Shown: positions 9,564 through 18,348 of the stretch, piece by piece
Layout of the letters: each line of letters begins with the position of its first letter
How positions within the stretch are numbered: the stretch's first letter is position 1
Source of the DNA: Pseudomonadota bacterium
Lineage (GTDB): Bacteria > Pseudomonadota > Gammaproteobacteria > Xanthomonadales > SZUA-38
DNA length: 64,000 bases
Assembly: GCA_039033415.1 (NCBI GenBank)
Contig: JBCCCR010000011.1
Span: 1-64,000, forward strand
Direction of reading: 5' to 3'
Made by a program: the position numbers and the translations under genes
The notes under the pieces: model-generated
What the model was told of the DNA's origin: nothing
The model's database searches: none
Seen by the model: only the letters and a program-made list of their open reading frames with translations

Positions 9564-10322
9564 TTAGAACGCGTTCCGTTCACGGATCAGGCGCGCGGCC
9601 TGGATGATGCTGGGCAAATCCGGGCTCTGGGCGGCGATCACTTCGGCGAACGGAAAGCGCGCCGCCGCCTCGGTGATTCGCGGGCTCAGGCTGATCAGAT
9701 ACTGGTCCTTCAGGGTGTCGCCGAAGAGCGCCAGCAGCCGCTTGAGAATCGCCACGCTGCTGCCGACGACCACAATCGGCGGCTTGGCTTGGGCCAGCGC
9801 CTTCGCGGCGTTCGGGTCCATCGGCGCCGGGGAGCGTCGATAGACGTAGACGTCGATCGCTTCAACGCCACGTCGGGCGAGCGTCTCGGCCAGAATCTTT
9901 CGCCCGCCTTTCGCGGCAAACAGAAAAACGCGCTGAGCCCCCGGGAACGCCGGATCGGCCAGCAGGGCGTCGGCACCAGCACCGTCAGCCGGTGAGTGAA
10001 CCGTGCCGGCACCGGCCTCGACCAGCGCCCTCGCGGTTTGCGTCCCAACCGCCCACGAAACGGTGCGCGCCAGCCGATCGCCCATCGCCGGAAGCCTCAG
10101 CGCGTGTGTCAGCGCGGGCCTGCTGGAAAACACCGAGCAGTCGGTCGGTCTGACGTCGGTCAGCGCAGCCAGCTCGGCCGCGCCTGGCGTCGCCGAATCC
10201 AGCTGCAGCGCGGGCTGATGGATCACTTCCGCACCCAGCTCACGGAAGGCCTGGCACCATGGCTCAGCGAGTTCCGCCGGCCGGCCGAGCAGTAAGGTCA
10301 GCCGGTCCAGACTCCCCGTCAC
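9564..10322 (-). CDS. hemD: Uroporphyrinogen-III synthase
   Basis: HemD closes and inverts ring D of hydroxymethylbilane to give uroporphyrinogen III. The 252-residue length and two-lobe pattern (about residues 5-40 plus the C-terminus, and the middle) fit the poorly conserved family. Recognisable pieces are CSVFSSRPALTHAL near 60, AVGTQTARAL near 90 and VYRRSPAP near 165. Position after hemC (with alr between) and before hemX-hemY strongly supports the call. The start overlaps the alr stop by 4 bp. Confidence 0.9.
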   Translation of the reverse strand: MTGSLDRLTLLLGRPAELAEPWCQAFRELGAEVIHQPALQLDSATPGAAELAALTDVRPTDCSVFSSRPALTHALRLPAMGDRLARTVSWAVGTQTARALVEAGAGTVHSPADGAGADALLADPAFPGAQRVFLFAAKGGRKILAETLARRGVEAIDVYVYRRSPAPMDPNAAKALAQAKPPIVVVGSSVAILKRLLALFGDTLKDQYLISLSPRITEAAARFPFAEVIAAQSPDLPSIIQAARLIRERNAF

Positions 10323-11398
10323 GTCAGGTACCGACGTCGGATGCGCGGCCCCAGTCGGGCCAGAAGCTCGTAGCTGATCGTGTCGGCTTCGCTGGCCAGC
10401 CGGTCCAGCGCTGTCGCGTCGGCAAACAGATCCACCCAGCGAGCGTCTTCGCGTTGGCGTGCCTCCAGGCCGCTCGCGTCCAGCGTCAGGTAGTCCATGC
10501 TCACCCGGCCTACCATGGGTAGCGCCGTACCGTCGAAGGTTGCGCTGCCTCGGTTACCCAGGCGCCGCGGAATTCCGTCGGCGTAGCCCAGCGCGACGGT
10601 CAGAAGATGGCAAGCGTCCTCCGCATGCCACGCTGCACCGTAGCCCACGGGTGAGCCGGCCGGAATCGATCGGTGCTGTAGAACCCGCGCGCGCAGCCGG
10701 ATCGCAGACTTGAGCGTGACCCCGGGTCCTGGATTGCCTGCCGCCGGGTTGACGCCAAACAGACCGATGCCACAGCGGCTGAGGCTGGATCGCCCCGCGG
10801 CGCCGAGCTGGATGCCGGCGGTGTTGCCGAGACTCATCGACACGTCCGGGAACGCCGCGCGGAGCTCTGCGATGTGCTTGAGCTGCTGCGTATGGGCGGG
10901 TTTGTCGATTTCATCGGCGCAGGAAAAATGGGTAAGCAGCAGGTCCGGCGGGCGGTCTTCGCCAGCCAGCGCCTCCGCCTCCGCCTTTGCCATCCCCAAA
11001 CGGTTCATGCCGCTGTCGACCTGCCAAACGGTTGGGCCACCACCGGCGGCCTGCCAGCGCTGGTGCTGCCGCGGGGAATTGAGCACGGGAATCAGGCCGG
11101 CCTCTTTCACGGCGGGTAAGTCGGTATCGCTGAGACCGTCCAGCAGCATGATCTCGGCGTCATGCATCTCCTGACGAAGCGCTAAGCCCTCGCGGGCGTC
11201 AGCCACAAAAAACACTCTGCAGCCTTCCTGACCGAGCGCCCGGGCAACCGAGGCGGCGCCGGCGCCGTAAGCGTCGGCTTTGATTACCGCGGCACAGCGA
11301 CCGGGAGCTGCATGTTCCTTCAGCGCGCGGTAGTTATGTCGGATCGCCGCCAGATCCACCTCCAGCTCGCCCCGGGTGGTCAGCCCGGTCCCGCTCAT
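10319..11398 (-). CDS. alr: Alanine racemase
   Basis: This PLP enzyme interconverts L- and D-alanine for peptidoglycan. The Schiff-base lysine is Lys40 in AAVIKADAYGAGA, and the catalytic tyrosine of the C-terminal domain is in SPVGYGAAW. VGRVSMDYLTLD is also typical. At 359 aa it is full length. It is translationally coupled on both sides: its start overlaps the hemC stop by 4 bp and its stop overlaps the hemD start by 4 bp. This interrupts the usual hemC-hemD adjacency, which is unusual. Confidence 0.95.
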   Translation of the reverse strand: MSGTGLTTRGELEVDLAAIRHNYRALKEHAAPGRCAAVIKADAYGAGAASVARALGQEGCRVFFVADAREGLALRQEMHDAEIMLLDGLSDTDLPAVKEAGLIPVLNSPRQHQRWQAAGGGPTVWQVDSGMNRLGMAKAEAEALAGEDRPPDLLLTHFSCADEIDKPAHTQQLKHIAELRAAFPDVSMSLGNTAGIQLGAAGRSSLSRCGIGLFGVNPAAGNPGPGVTLKSAIRLRARVLQHRSIPAGSPVGYGAAWHAEDACHLLTVALGYADGIPRRLGNRGSATFDGTALPMVGRVSMDYLTLDASGLEARQREDARWVDLFADATALDRLASEADTISYELLARLGPRIRRRYLT

Positions 11399-12309
11399 CT
11401 GGCGGCGTCCAGGATCTCGTCAGCGCCGGCCTTGAGTAGACTCTGGGCCAGTGCGAGGCCCAGCCCCGCCGGATCGGTCATCGGGCCTAGAGTCGTTTCG
11501 CGAAGCAGTCGGCTGCCGTCAGCCGTGGCCACCAGACCGTCGAGGTGCAGCTCATCGCCGCTGGCGGTGGCGTTTGCGGCCATCGGCAGCTGACAGCTGC
11601 CGGCCAGCGCTTCGCTAAAGCTACGCTCGGCCGTGACCAGACGGTGAGTGGGTGCATGATGCAGGCGCCGCATCACCGCGATGCAGGCGTCGTCATCTTC
11701 CCGGCACTCGATCGCCACCACCCCCTGGCCTACTGCGGGAAGCGAGACCTCCACGTTGATCCGCTGGGTGATGCGGTCGGCCATAGCCAGCCGCTCAAGG
11801 CCGGCGGTCGCCAGCACAATGGCGTCGTAGTCACCGTCATCGAGTTTTCTGAGCCGGGTGTTCACGTTGCCCCGGAGGCTGCGCACCGTCAGATCGGACC
11901 GACGGTTGAGCAGCTGTGCCTGCCGCCGGAGGCTGGAGGTGCCGACCACCGCGCCGGCGGGCAATTCGTCGAGACTGGCGTAGCGTGGGCTGACCAGCGC
12001 ATCTCTCGGGTCGTGCCGGTCCAGTACCGCAGCCAGCGTAAACCCGTCCGGCAGCTCGTAGGGCACATCCTTGAGCGAGTGCACCGCAAAATCGGCACGA
12101 CCGTCCGCCATGGCCTGCTCCAGTTCCTTGAGAAACAGGCCTTTGCCGCCGATGGCCGCCAGCGGCTGATTGAGCTGCTGATCACCCTGGGTGGTCATCG
12201 GTACCAGTTCGACTTCCACATCCCCGCCGCTTTGTTCGAGCAGCGAGGCGACGTGTCGGGCCTGCCAGAGAGCCAGCGGGCTTTCCCGCGTTGCCAGTCG
12301 TAGTTTCAC
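11395..12309 (-). CDS. hemC: Hydroxymethylbilane synthase (porphobilinogen deaminase)
   Basis: HemC joins four porphobilinogen molecules into hydroxymethylbilane in the cytoplasm. Clear family signatures are LRLATRESPLALWQA at the N-terminus, the VHSLKDVP motif at about 77-84, GTSSLRRQAQL at 123-133 and the dipyrromethane-binding Cys239 in LAGSCQLP. Length 304 aa is normal. It follows algR by 49 bp, as in the pseudomonad algZ-algR-hemC order. Confidence 0.97.
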   Translation of the reverse strand: MKLRLATRESPLALWQARHVASLLEQSGGDVEVELVPMTTQGDQQLNQPLAAIGGKGLFLKELEQAMADGRADFAVHSLKDVPYELPDGFTLAAVLDRHDPRDALVSPRYASLDELPAGAVVGTSSLRRQAQLLNRRSDLTVRSLRGNVNTRLRKLDDGDYDAIVLATAGLERLAMADRITQRINVEVSLPAVGQGVVAIECREDDDACIAVMRRLHHAPTHRLVTAERSFSEALAGSCQLPMAANATASGDELHLDGLVATADGSRLLRETTLGPMTDPAGLGLALAQSLLKAGADEILDAAR

Positions 12310-12358
12310 TACAGCTCCTTTCGATTACTTTGTGACCGGACTCGGTCCTTTGAAGACC

Positions 12359-13078
12359 CTAAAGCCCTTTGATGATTTTCCGCACCTGGGGGAGGTTGCG
12401 CCGGCTGACCTCGAGCCGTCGCTCGGTGCCGTGCAGCCGTACCACAATCTGGCCTTCGATCTTCTCCAGGCCGGCGACGGCGGTGAGCGCGACCAGGGCG
12501 TTGCGATGAACCCGCATGAAACGATCACCGAATTCATCCTCGAGCGCTTTGAGCGGCTCTTCGATCAGCACCTCACCACCCTGGTAAATCACAGAGACGT
12601 ACTTGTGCTCCGCATGCAGGCAGATCACGTCGTCCAGCGCGATCAGCTCCAGATTGCCGCGTACCCGAGCACACAGATGGCTGCGGCGCTCCGCCAGGGG
12701 CGGGGTGTTGAGGTCTTCGGCCCTGACCTGGCGCGCTTTGGTCAGGGCTTCGGTCAGGCGGTCGGCCCGCACGGGCTTAACGAGGTAGTCGATGGCGTTG
12801 GCGTCGAACGCTTCCAGCGCGTGCTGGTCGTACGCGGTGCAAAAGATCAGTCGGGGCGGGGGCTCCAGCATCCGCAGATGATGGGCCGCCTCCAGACCGT
12901 CCATCACCGGCATCCGGATATCCATGAACACCAGCTCTGGTGGCGTTTCCCGGATCTTTTCGATGGCTTCACGGCCGTTGCCCGCGGTGGCCATGACTTC
13001 GACCCCCTCAGCTTCCTCGAGCAGTGAGGTCAGGCGCTCCCGGGCCAGGGGCTCATCGTCCACCACAATTACTTTCAT
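12359..13078 (-). CDS. algR: LytTR-family response regulator (AlgR-like)
   Basis: An N-terminal receiver domain with the acidic pair Asp7-Asp8, phosphoacceptor Asp53 (FMDIRMPVMDG) and Lys in DYLVKPV near 103 is followed by a LytTR DNA-binding domain (about 135-239; IVCLHAEHKY-like core and the RVHRNALV motif). It partners the histidine kinase immediately upstream, with a 4-bp overlap. In Pseudomonas the orthologous pair controls exopolysaccharide, type IV pili and virulence; the regulon here is unknown. The symbol follows synteny with hemC as well as sequence. Confidence 0.88.
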   Translation of the reverse strand: MKVIVVDDEPLARERLTSLLEEAEGVEVMATAGNGREAIEKIRETPPELVFMDIRMPVMDGLEAAHHLRMLEPPPRLIFCTAYDQHALEAFDANAIDYLVKPVRADRLTEALTKARQVRAEDLNTPPLAERRSHLCARVRGNLELIALDDVICLHAEHKYVSVIYQGGEVLIEEPLKALEDEFGDRFMRVHRNALVALTAVAGLEKIEGQIVVRLHGTERRLEVSRRNLPQVRKIIKGL

Positions 13079-14142
13079 GACGCGTCTCCCATCGGCACAG
13101 CCACCGTGACCCGGAAGCTGTCTGCGTTTTTTTCGATCGCCAGTGTAGCCTCACCGGCGTAGCGGTGCTCCAGTCGCTGCCGGATATTGTTCAGTGCTAT
13201 CTGATTTCCCTCGGGGCTGCGGTCGGCCGCCGGCCCTCTCGGGTTGGTCACGCTCACCGACCAGCGCCTGCCGTCGCGACTACCGCTGATCGTGACCTCA
13301 CCACCCTCGGGCAGCGGCTGGATCCCGTGATAGACGGCGTTTTCCACCAGCGGCTGAAGGATCAAGGAGGGGAGCGGCTCGCGCTGAGGCAATTCGTCGA
13401 TCTGCCAGCTCACCCTTAGGCGATCGCCCAGGCGCAGCTGCTCGATCTCCATGTACCGCTGGCACAGCTTCAGCTCCTGGCCCAGCGTGCTGTCGTCAGC
13501 GGCGTCCGATAGTGCCGCGCGGAAAAGATCGCAGAGATTAAGGACGGCCTCCTCGGCAACCTGCGGGCGGCTGCGAATCAGGCTGGCGATGGTATTCATG
13601 CTGTTGAACAGGAAATGGGGTCGGATGCGAGCCTGAAGCGCTCGGATCTGGGCCTCCGACTGGGCCTGCACGCCCGCGCGCCACTGCTGCTGGATGTAGT
13701 AGTACCGCAGCGCTGCCGCCGCCACCAGCGCGGCGATCAGCACGTTGTTAACGGTGTACTGGCGGATCGCGGGCCCGCCGGTGGTGAGTCCGAAGCTGGC
13801 GAATCGATCAGCGCCAACCGCGCTGATGGTCGCCAGGGCCACCAGGGCCAGCACCAGCAGGTAGGCCAGGCTCAGCCCGGTGATCACGGAGCACCGGCCG
13901 AGCAGGCTCCGCAGCTTGCAGAGCGATACGGCGCACAGCAGCATGACCCACTGGCCGAAGAGGCTCGCGACCGCAAGCGCCCCCAGTGAATCGTTGGGTC
14001 GACCCGGCGCCAGCCACATGACCATCACCACCAGCTGTGCCAGCACCATGAGGCTGAACACCACCGTCGGGCGGCAAAAGTTGGGAAACCAGCGAGCGGC
14101 CGTTCGTTCGTTGCCGGACGCGATTGCCGGGCTCAAACTCAA
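13075..14142 (-). CDS. algZ: LytS-type sensor histidine kinase (AlgZ/FimS-like)
   Basis: Four to five N-terminal membrane segments precede a His_kinase (LytS) domain: the phospho-accepting His lies in IRPHFLFNSMNTIASL, and the ATP-binding part contains LILQPLVENAVYHGIQ. Downstream overlap with algR marks a two-component operon. The start is uncertain. I place it at TTG 14142, overlapping the stop of the carboxylesterase gene. The frame stays open to ATG 14247, but that would add a Gly/Arg-rich stretch lying wholly inside the esterase gene. Confidence 0.85.
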   Translation of the reverse strand: MSLSPAIASGNERTAARWFPNFCRPTVVFSLMVLAQLVVMVMWLAPGRPNDSLGALAVASLFGQWVMLLCAVSLCKLRSLLGRCSVITGLSLAYLLVLALVALATISAVGADRFASFGLTTGGPAIRQYTVNNVLIAALVAAAALRYYYIQQQWRAGVQAQSEAQIRALQARIRPHFLFNSMNTIASLIRSRPQVAEEAVLNLCDLFRAALSDAADDSTLGQELKLCQRYMEIEQLRLGDRLRVSWQIDELPQREPLPSLILQPLVENAVYHGIQPLPEGGEVTISGSRDGRRWSVSVTNPRGPAADRSPEGNQIALNNIRQRLEHRYAGEATLAIEKNADSFRVTVAVPMGDAS

Positions 14143-14807
14143 GGGCGGTCCAGGCAGCTTTTCAGCCAGTCGCGCAGGTCGGCAATTTCCTGCGGATGCA
14201 CGCCGTGGGCCACGGGATAGTCGTGCCAGCCGACCGAGTAGCCCCATTGGCGAAGCCTCGCGGCCGACATTTCGCCCAGGCCATAGGCAACCACCGGGTC
14301 GACTCGGCCGTGGCCCCAGAAAATGGGTGTGTTGGCGTTTTCGGTGCTGCGCTCGTCTTCGAGCTGCTCGGTCAGCGGCAGATAAGTCGATAGCGCGATG
14401 ATGCCCGCTAGCGGTTTGACATAGGTCAGCCCGAGCATCAACGCTACCGCGCCACCCTGCGAGAAGCCCGCAAGCACAATGCGATCGCTGCGGATGCCTT
14501 TCTCGATCTGCTCATCGAGGATCGCCTGGACCTGGCCCGCTGACGCCCGAATGCCGCCCTCGTCGACCCGCGACTCCAGATCCAGTCCGAGAATGTCGTA
14601 CCAGGCTCGCATCTGCATGCCGCCATTGATCGTGACCGGCTGAATGGGCGCGTGTGGAAAGATGTAACGCACGTCCGGCGCCTCCGCCCACTTCAGCTGC
14701 GGCACAACCGGTTCGAAATCATGTCCATCGGCGCCGAGGCCGTGGAGCCAGATGACGCAGCAGCTGGGTGCTGCGCCGGTTTCTAGGGTGACGGTTTCTA
14801 GTTTCAT
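14139..14807 (-). CDS. Alpha/beta-hydrolase carboxylesterase (phospholipase/carboxylesterase family)
   Basis: The 222-residue protein carries the family signatures WLHGLGADGHDF near the N-terminus, the nucleophile elbow GFSQGGAVAL (Ser within G-x-S-x-G), and late WGHGRVDPVV and YPVAHGVHPQEI supplying the catalytic Asp and His. The family hydrolyses short-chain esters and, in some members, lysophospholipids or protein acyl groups. I chose ATG 14807, preceded by GGAAAA at suitable spacing. The frame runs much further upstream to 15158, but that part is antisense to lptM and dapF. Confidence 0.92.
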   Translation of the reverse strand: MKLETVTLETGAAPSCCVIWLHGLGADGHDFEPVVPQLKWAEAPDVRYIFPHAPIQPVTINGGMQMRAWYDILGLDLESRVDEGGIRASAGQVQAILDEQIEKGIRSDRIVLAGFSQGGAVALMLGLTYVKPLAGIIALSTYLPLTEQLEDERSTENANTPIFWGHGRVDPVVAYGLGEMSAARLRQWGYSVGWHDYPVAHGVHPQEIADLRDWLKSCLDRP

Positions 14808-14860
14808 GATCACATTTTCCGGCATCACCCGGGATGGCGTCCAGCGTGGTGGCGTGAGGC

Positions 14861-14866
14861 TATAAT
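14861..14866 (+). promoter_or_regulatory. Perfect -10 hexamer upstream of lptM-dapF
   Basis: TATAAT lies 34 bp before the lptM start in the short divergent region with the esterase gene. No good -35 hexamer is visible at 16-18 bp, so this is a -10-only call. Transcription would begin near 14873. Confidence 0.45.
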
Positions 14867-14900
14867 GTGGGGTGCTCACCAAAGCTCGAGAACGGGTGCC

Positions 14901-15134
14901 ATGACGCTTTTGCGGAACCACTTCAAACCCAGGGTCCAGACCTTCCAATCGAAAGCCCGGCTTGTCCTTAACACGACGCTGGCTGCCGTATTTCTTGCAG
15001 CACTGGCGGGCTGCGGCAACAAGGGTGAGCTGTTCCGTCCGGAGGCCAGCGACACCGAGGCCGAAGCTGCGCAGCAAAGCTCCGGCGACAGCGAAGACCT
15101 CGAGGATGGAAACGACGGAGACAGCTCGATCTAA
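14901..15134 (+). CDS. lptM: LptM-like lipoprotein (YifL family, LPS translocon assembly)
   Basis: A short lipoprotein: a basic N-terminus and hydrophobic segment end in the lipobox LAALAGCGNKGELFRP, close to the L-x-GCG-x-KG-x-L-x-x-P signature of YifL/LptM. LptM assists disulfide maturation of the LptD-LptE translocon in E. coli. The acidic tail (about 30 residues rich in Glu, Asp, Ser) is low complexity. Its location directly before dapF matches E. coli and pseudomonad gene order. I prefer ATG 14901 over the earlier in-frame start at 14865, which overlaps the promoter region. Confidence 0.8.
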   Translation: MTLLRNHFKPRVQTFQSKARLVLNTTLAAVFLAALAGCGNKGELFRPEASDTEAEAAQQSSGDSEDLEDGNDGDSSI

Positions 15135-15976
15135 TGACGGCGCTATCGGATTTGCCATTCACCAAAATGCATGGTCTGGGCAACGACTTTGTGGTGCTGG
15201 ATGGTCGGGAGGAGACGCTGTCGCTCGATCCGGCGCAGCTGAGGTGGTTGGCCGATCGCCGCATCGGGATCGGCTGCGACCAGGTGCTGGTGCTAGAGAA
15301 GTCGCCGGCGCCCGATGCCGCGCGCTATCGAATCTTTAATCCTGACGGTGGTGAGGTCGAACAGTGCGGCAATGGCGTGCGGTGCGTCGCGCGCTGGCTG
15401 TATGATCGCGGCGAGCTCGGCGAGCAAAGCTCGCTGCTCAGCGCCGCCGGCCGGATGCAGGTGACGATTCTCGGGTCCGGCCAGGTGACCGTCGGCATGG
15501 GTGTGCCCGCGACTGATCCGGCCCTGGTGCCGGTGATCAGCGATGAGCCGGGGCCTGAACATGAGCTGACGGTGGCCGGCGCCGCGCACCGTTTTGTGGT
15601 GCTCTCCATGGGCAACCCTCACGCTGTCCTGGAGGTACCCGACGTCGACTCTGCGCCGGTGCTGGAGCTCGGCCAGGCACTGCAACAGCACCCCGCCTTT
15701 CCTAGACAGATCAACGTCGGCTTTGTCCAGGTGCTGGACAGCAGCCGGGTGCGGCTGCGAGTGTTCGAACGCGGCGCCGGCGAGACTCAGGCCTGCGGCA
15801 GCGGCGCGTGCGCCGCGGCGGCGGCGATGATTTTGCGGGAACGGGTCACAAGCCCGGTAAAGGTCGAGCTGCCCGGCGGCGCGCTGGGGATCGAATGGTC
15901 CGGCCCCGGGGCACAGGTTATGATGACGGGGCCCGCTGAGTACGCGTTCAGCGGCAAGATCGATCTCCACAGCTGA
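15134..15976 (+). CDS. dapF: Diaminopimelate epimerase
   Basis: DapF converts LL- to meso-diaminopimelate for lysine and peptidoglycan synthesis. The N-terminal KMHGLGNDFVVLD, the first catalytic cysteine in QCGNGVRCVARW and the second in ACGSGACAAAAAM are all present. Length 280 aa is standard. The start shares one base with the lptM stop (TAATG), indicating coupled translation. Confidence 0.97.
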   Translation: MTALSDLPFTKMHGLGNDFVVLDGREETLSLDPAQLRWLADRRIGIGCDQVLVLEKSPAPDAARYRIFNPDGGEVEQCGNGVRCVARWLYDRGELGEQSSLLSAAGRMQVTILGSGQVTVGMGVPATDPALVPVISDEPGPEHELTVAGAAHRFVVLSMGNPHAVLEVPDVDSAPVLELGQALQQHPAFPRQINVGFVQVLDSSRVRLRVFERGAGETQACGSGACAAAAAMILRERVTSPVKVELPGGALGIEWSGPGAQVMMTGPAEYAFSGKIDLHS

Positions 15977-15998
15977 CGACAACAGGGGCGGCTTACGC

Positions 15999-16679
15999 AT
16001 GGCCATAGACGACAGCCAGGTTGCGCAATACCTGGCCGACAACCCAGATTTTTTGACGCGCCATTCGGAGCTGCTTGAGGTGCTTACGGTGCCGCACGAC
16101 ACCAGCGGATCGTCGCTGATCGAACGGCAGGTCGCCATGCTTCAGCAGGAGATCAGGCAGCAGCGGGGTCTGCTGGAGGAATACCGGACGGTTGCGAGCG
16201 AAAACCAGCAGATCCTCGAGCGGATGCATCGGGTGCAGCTCGAGATGGTTCAGAGTGAGTCACTGCAGGAGCTGCTGGACCGGGTCAGCCAACGACTCAG
16301 CGAGCAGTTTGGCTGTCGCCAGGTTTCGCTGGTGTTGGTCGACGGTGAGGGGTTGCCGGACCATCCGGTGCTGCGGACGCCGCGGGATGAACAGGCCCGC
16401 GCCGAACTGGCGGCGCTGACCGCGATCAGCGAGCCGCTTTGCGGACGTTTGAACCGCCGCCGCCGGGAGCTGCTGTTTGGCGATGCGGCGCCCGAGGTTC
16501 AGTCGGCCGTCTGCACGCCGCTCGATACTCAGGTAGCCATGGGCGTACTCGCGCTGGGGAGCGACAGCGAGGATCAGTTTCACCCGGGTATGGGAACGCT
16601 GTTTCTTAGTCTGATGGCCCAGACGCTCGGGCACTGTCTGGCTCAGCAGATGCCCGAAGCGCTGCAGCAGCAGGCCTGA
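15999..16679 (+). CDS. DUF484 (GAF-like) family protein
   Basis: The 226-residue protein begins with the usual DUF484 pattern (VAQYLADNPDFLTRHSELL), then a coiled-coil segment (about 45-90) and a GAF-like domain (about 95-220). DUF484 proteins sit between dapF and xerC in many gammaproteobacteria; their function is unknown. The stop overlaps the xerC start (TGATG). Confidence 0.9.
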   Translation: MAIDDSQVAQYLADNPDFLTRHSELLEVLTVPHDTSGSSLIERQVAMLQQEIRQQRGLLEEYRTVASENQQILERMHRVQLEMVQSESLQELLDRVSQRLSEQFGCRQVSLVLVDGEGLPDHPVLRTPRDEQARAELAALTAISEPLCGRLNRRRRELLFGDAAPEVQSAVCTPLDTQVAMGVLALGSDSEDQFHPGMGTLFLSLMAQTLGHCLAQQMPEALQQQA

Positions 16680-17599
16680 TGGCCACGCCGGCAGACCCTG
16701 CCGACAATGCGATCAGCCGTCAGGCGGCGCAGTTTCTGCAGCATCTCACCGACGAGCGTCAACTGTCTCCGCGCACCTGTCAGGCGTACCAGCGCGACCT
16801 AACGCGCCTCGCCGCCTTTGCCGACAAGGCGGGCTACGAAGAACCGAGTGAACTCGGTCCGGAGGAGATTCGCCGCTTCGCCGCCGGCATGCGGCGTGAG
16901 GGGCTGTCCGGCCGCAGCATCGCTCGCACGCTGTCAGCGCTTCGCAGCTGGTTCGAGTGGCTCATCCGGGAAGATCAGCTGAGCCTCAATCCGGCGCGAG
17001 GGGTCCGCGCACCCAAAGCGGCCAAACGGCTCCCCCGATCGCTCGACCCCGACGAAATCGAGCGCCTGCTGAGCTTTCCCGGTGATGATCTCCTGGCGCT
17101 TCGTGACCGCGCGCTGCTCGAACTGTTTTATTCCTCCGGCCTGCGTCTGGCGGAACTCGCCGCCCTTCGTTGGTCCAGCTTCACCGCAGACCTGTCGACC
17201 GTCAAGGTCACCGGCAAAGGCCGGAAGCAGCGGGTGCTACCGGTGGGCAGCAAGGCCCGCGAGGCGCTGATACGTTGGCGCAATGCTCGCCCGGCGACGG
17301 CCACTGACGCCGTGTTTGTCAGCGCGCGGGGCGCTGCGCTCAGCCACCGTGCCATCCAGAGCCGGGTCGCCCTTCGGGCTCGTCAGATGGGGCTGTGGCA
17401 GCGCGTTCACCCGCACATGCTGAGGCATTCTTTTGCCTCCCATCTGCTTGAATCGAGCGGTCAGCTGCGGGCGATTCAGGAGCTTCTCGGTCACAGCGAT
17501 ATCAGCACCACGCAGGTGTATACGCACCTGGATTTCCAGCACCTGGCCAAGGTCTACGACGCCGCCCACCCGCGCGCCAGAAGTAAGCCCGAAGGTTAG
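16679..17599 (+). CDS. xerC: Tyrosine recombinase XerC
   Basis: XerC, with XerD, resolves chromosome dimers at dif. An N-terminal SAM-like domain (about 15-105) is followed by the catalytic domain with Arg in [14 protein letters not shown], then [28 protein letters not shown]: the Arg-His-Arg-His-Tyr set is complete. The dapF-DUF484-xerC order supports XerC over XerD. Length 306 aa is normal. Confidence 0.95.
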   Translation: MATPADPADNAISRQAAQFLQHLTDERQLSPRTCQAYQRDLTRLAAFADKAGYEEPSELGPEEIRRFAAGMRREGLSGRSIARTLSALRSWFEWLIREDQLSLNPARGVRAPKAAKRLPRSLDPDEIERLLSFPGDDLLALRDRALLELFYSSGLRLAELAALRWSSFTADLSTVKVTGKGRKQRVLPVGSKAREALIRWRNARPATATDAVFVSARGAALSHRAIQSRVALRARQMGLWQRVHPHMLRHSFASHLLESSGQLRAIQELLGHSDISTTQVYTHLDFQHLAKVYDAAHPRARSKPEG

Positions 17600-17642
17600 C
17601 GTCGCGCAGGTCGCCGCGGCAGCCAGCCGGCGGCGGCGCGAT

Positions 17643-17670
17643 GTTGAAGCCGCCGCTTTCGGCCCCATCT
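17643..17670 (+). promoter_or_regulatory. Sigma-32 (heat-shock) promoter of hslVU
   Basis: GTTGAA (17643-17648) and CCCCATCT (17663-17670) are separated by 14 bases, very close to the sigma-32 consensus CTTGAA-N13-15-CCCCATnT. It lies about 140 bp before hslV, a classical heat-shock operon. Transcription would begin near 17677. Confidence 0.75.
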
Positions 17671-17758
17671 CTCTCGTGTCACTACATTTCTTCGGGGCTT
17701 ACACCCCACCCGGTTGTCGTTCTCTTCCACGCTTGCGTTCTTTTCCGACGGTCTGGAA

Positions 17759-17784
17759 GGGCTCATGGCCCGGGCGGCGAGCCC
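17759..17784 (+). other. 5'-UTR hairpin ahead of hslV
   Basis: GGGCTC (17759-17764) can pair with GAGCCC (17779-17784) across a 14-base GC-rich loop that may pair further. It lies in the leader predicted from the sigma-32 promoter, 27 bp before the hslV start. E. coli hslVU also has a leader stem-loop that stabilises the message; equivalence is inference. Confidence 0.35.
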
Positions 17785-17811
17785 ATAAGTCGAGCGAGGC
17801 CAAAAATAACC

Positions 17812-18348
17812 ATGAATACGCGAGGAACAACGATCTGTTCGGTTCGCCGCGGCAATCACGTCGTGATCGGCGGTGACGGCCAGGTCACGCTGGGCAATAC
17901 GGTGATGAAAGCCAACGCCCGCAAAGTGCGGCGGCTTTACAAAGACCAGGTGCTGGCGGGCTTTGCCGGAGCGACCGCAGACGCCTTTACGCTGTTCGAA
18001 CGCTTCGAGGGCAAGCTGGAGAAACACTCCGGGCATATGGTGCGCGCGGCGGTGGAGATGGCCAAAGACTGGCGCACCGACCGTATGCTGCGCCGGCTGG
18101 AGGCGCTGCTGGCCGTGGCGGACGAGAACACGTCGCTCATCATCAGCGGCACCGGGGACGTCATCGAACCGGAAGACGGCCTGATTGCGATCGGCTCCGG
18201 CGGACCGTTCGCGCAGGCTGCGTGCCGCGCTCTGCTGGACGAAACCGAGCTGGCGCCGCGGGAAATTGTCGAGAAAGGCCTGCATATTGCTGCCAACATC
18301 TGCATCTACACCAACACCAACCTCACCATCGAGGAGCTGCAGTCATGA
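17812..18348 (+). CDS. hslV: ATP-dependent protease subunit HslV
   Basis: HslV is the threonine-type peptidase core of the HslUV protease. A short propeptide (MNTRG) precedes [19 protein letters not shown], so the catalytic Thr is residue 6 after processing. [11 protein letters not shown] and the C-terminal [13 protein letters not shown] are typical. I chose ATG 17812 because upstream in-frame starts lie in the leader and promoter. It overlaps hslU by 4 bp. Confidence 0.97.
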   Translation: MNTRGTTICSVRRGNHVVIGGDGQVTLGNTVMKANARKVRRLYKDQVLAGFAGATADAFTLFERFEGKLEKHSGHMVRAAVEMAKDWRTDRMLRRLEALLAVADENTSLIISGTGDVIEPEDGLIAIGSGGPFAQAACRALLDETELAPREIVEKGLHIAANICIYTNTNLTIEELQS

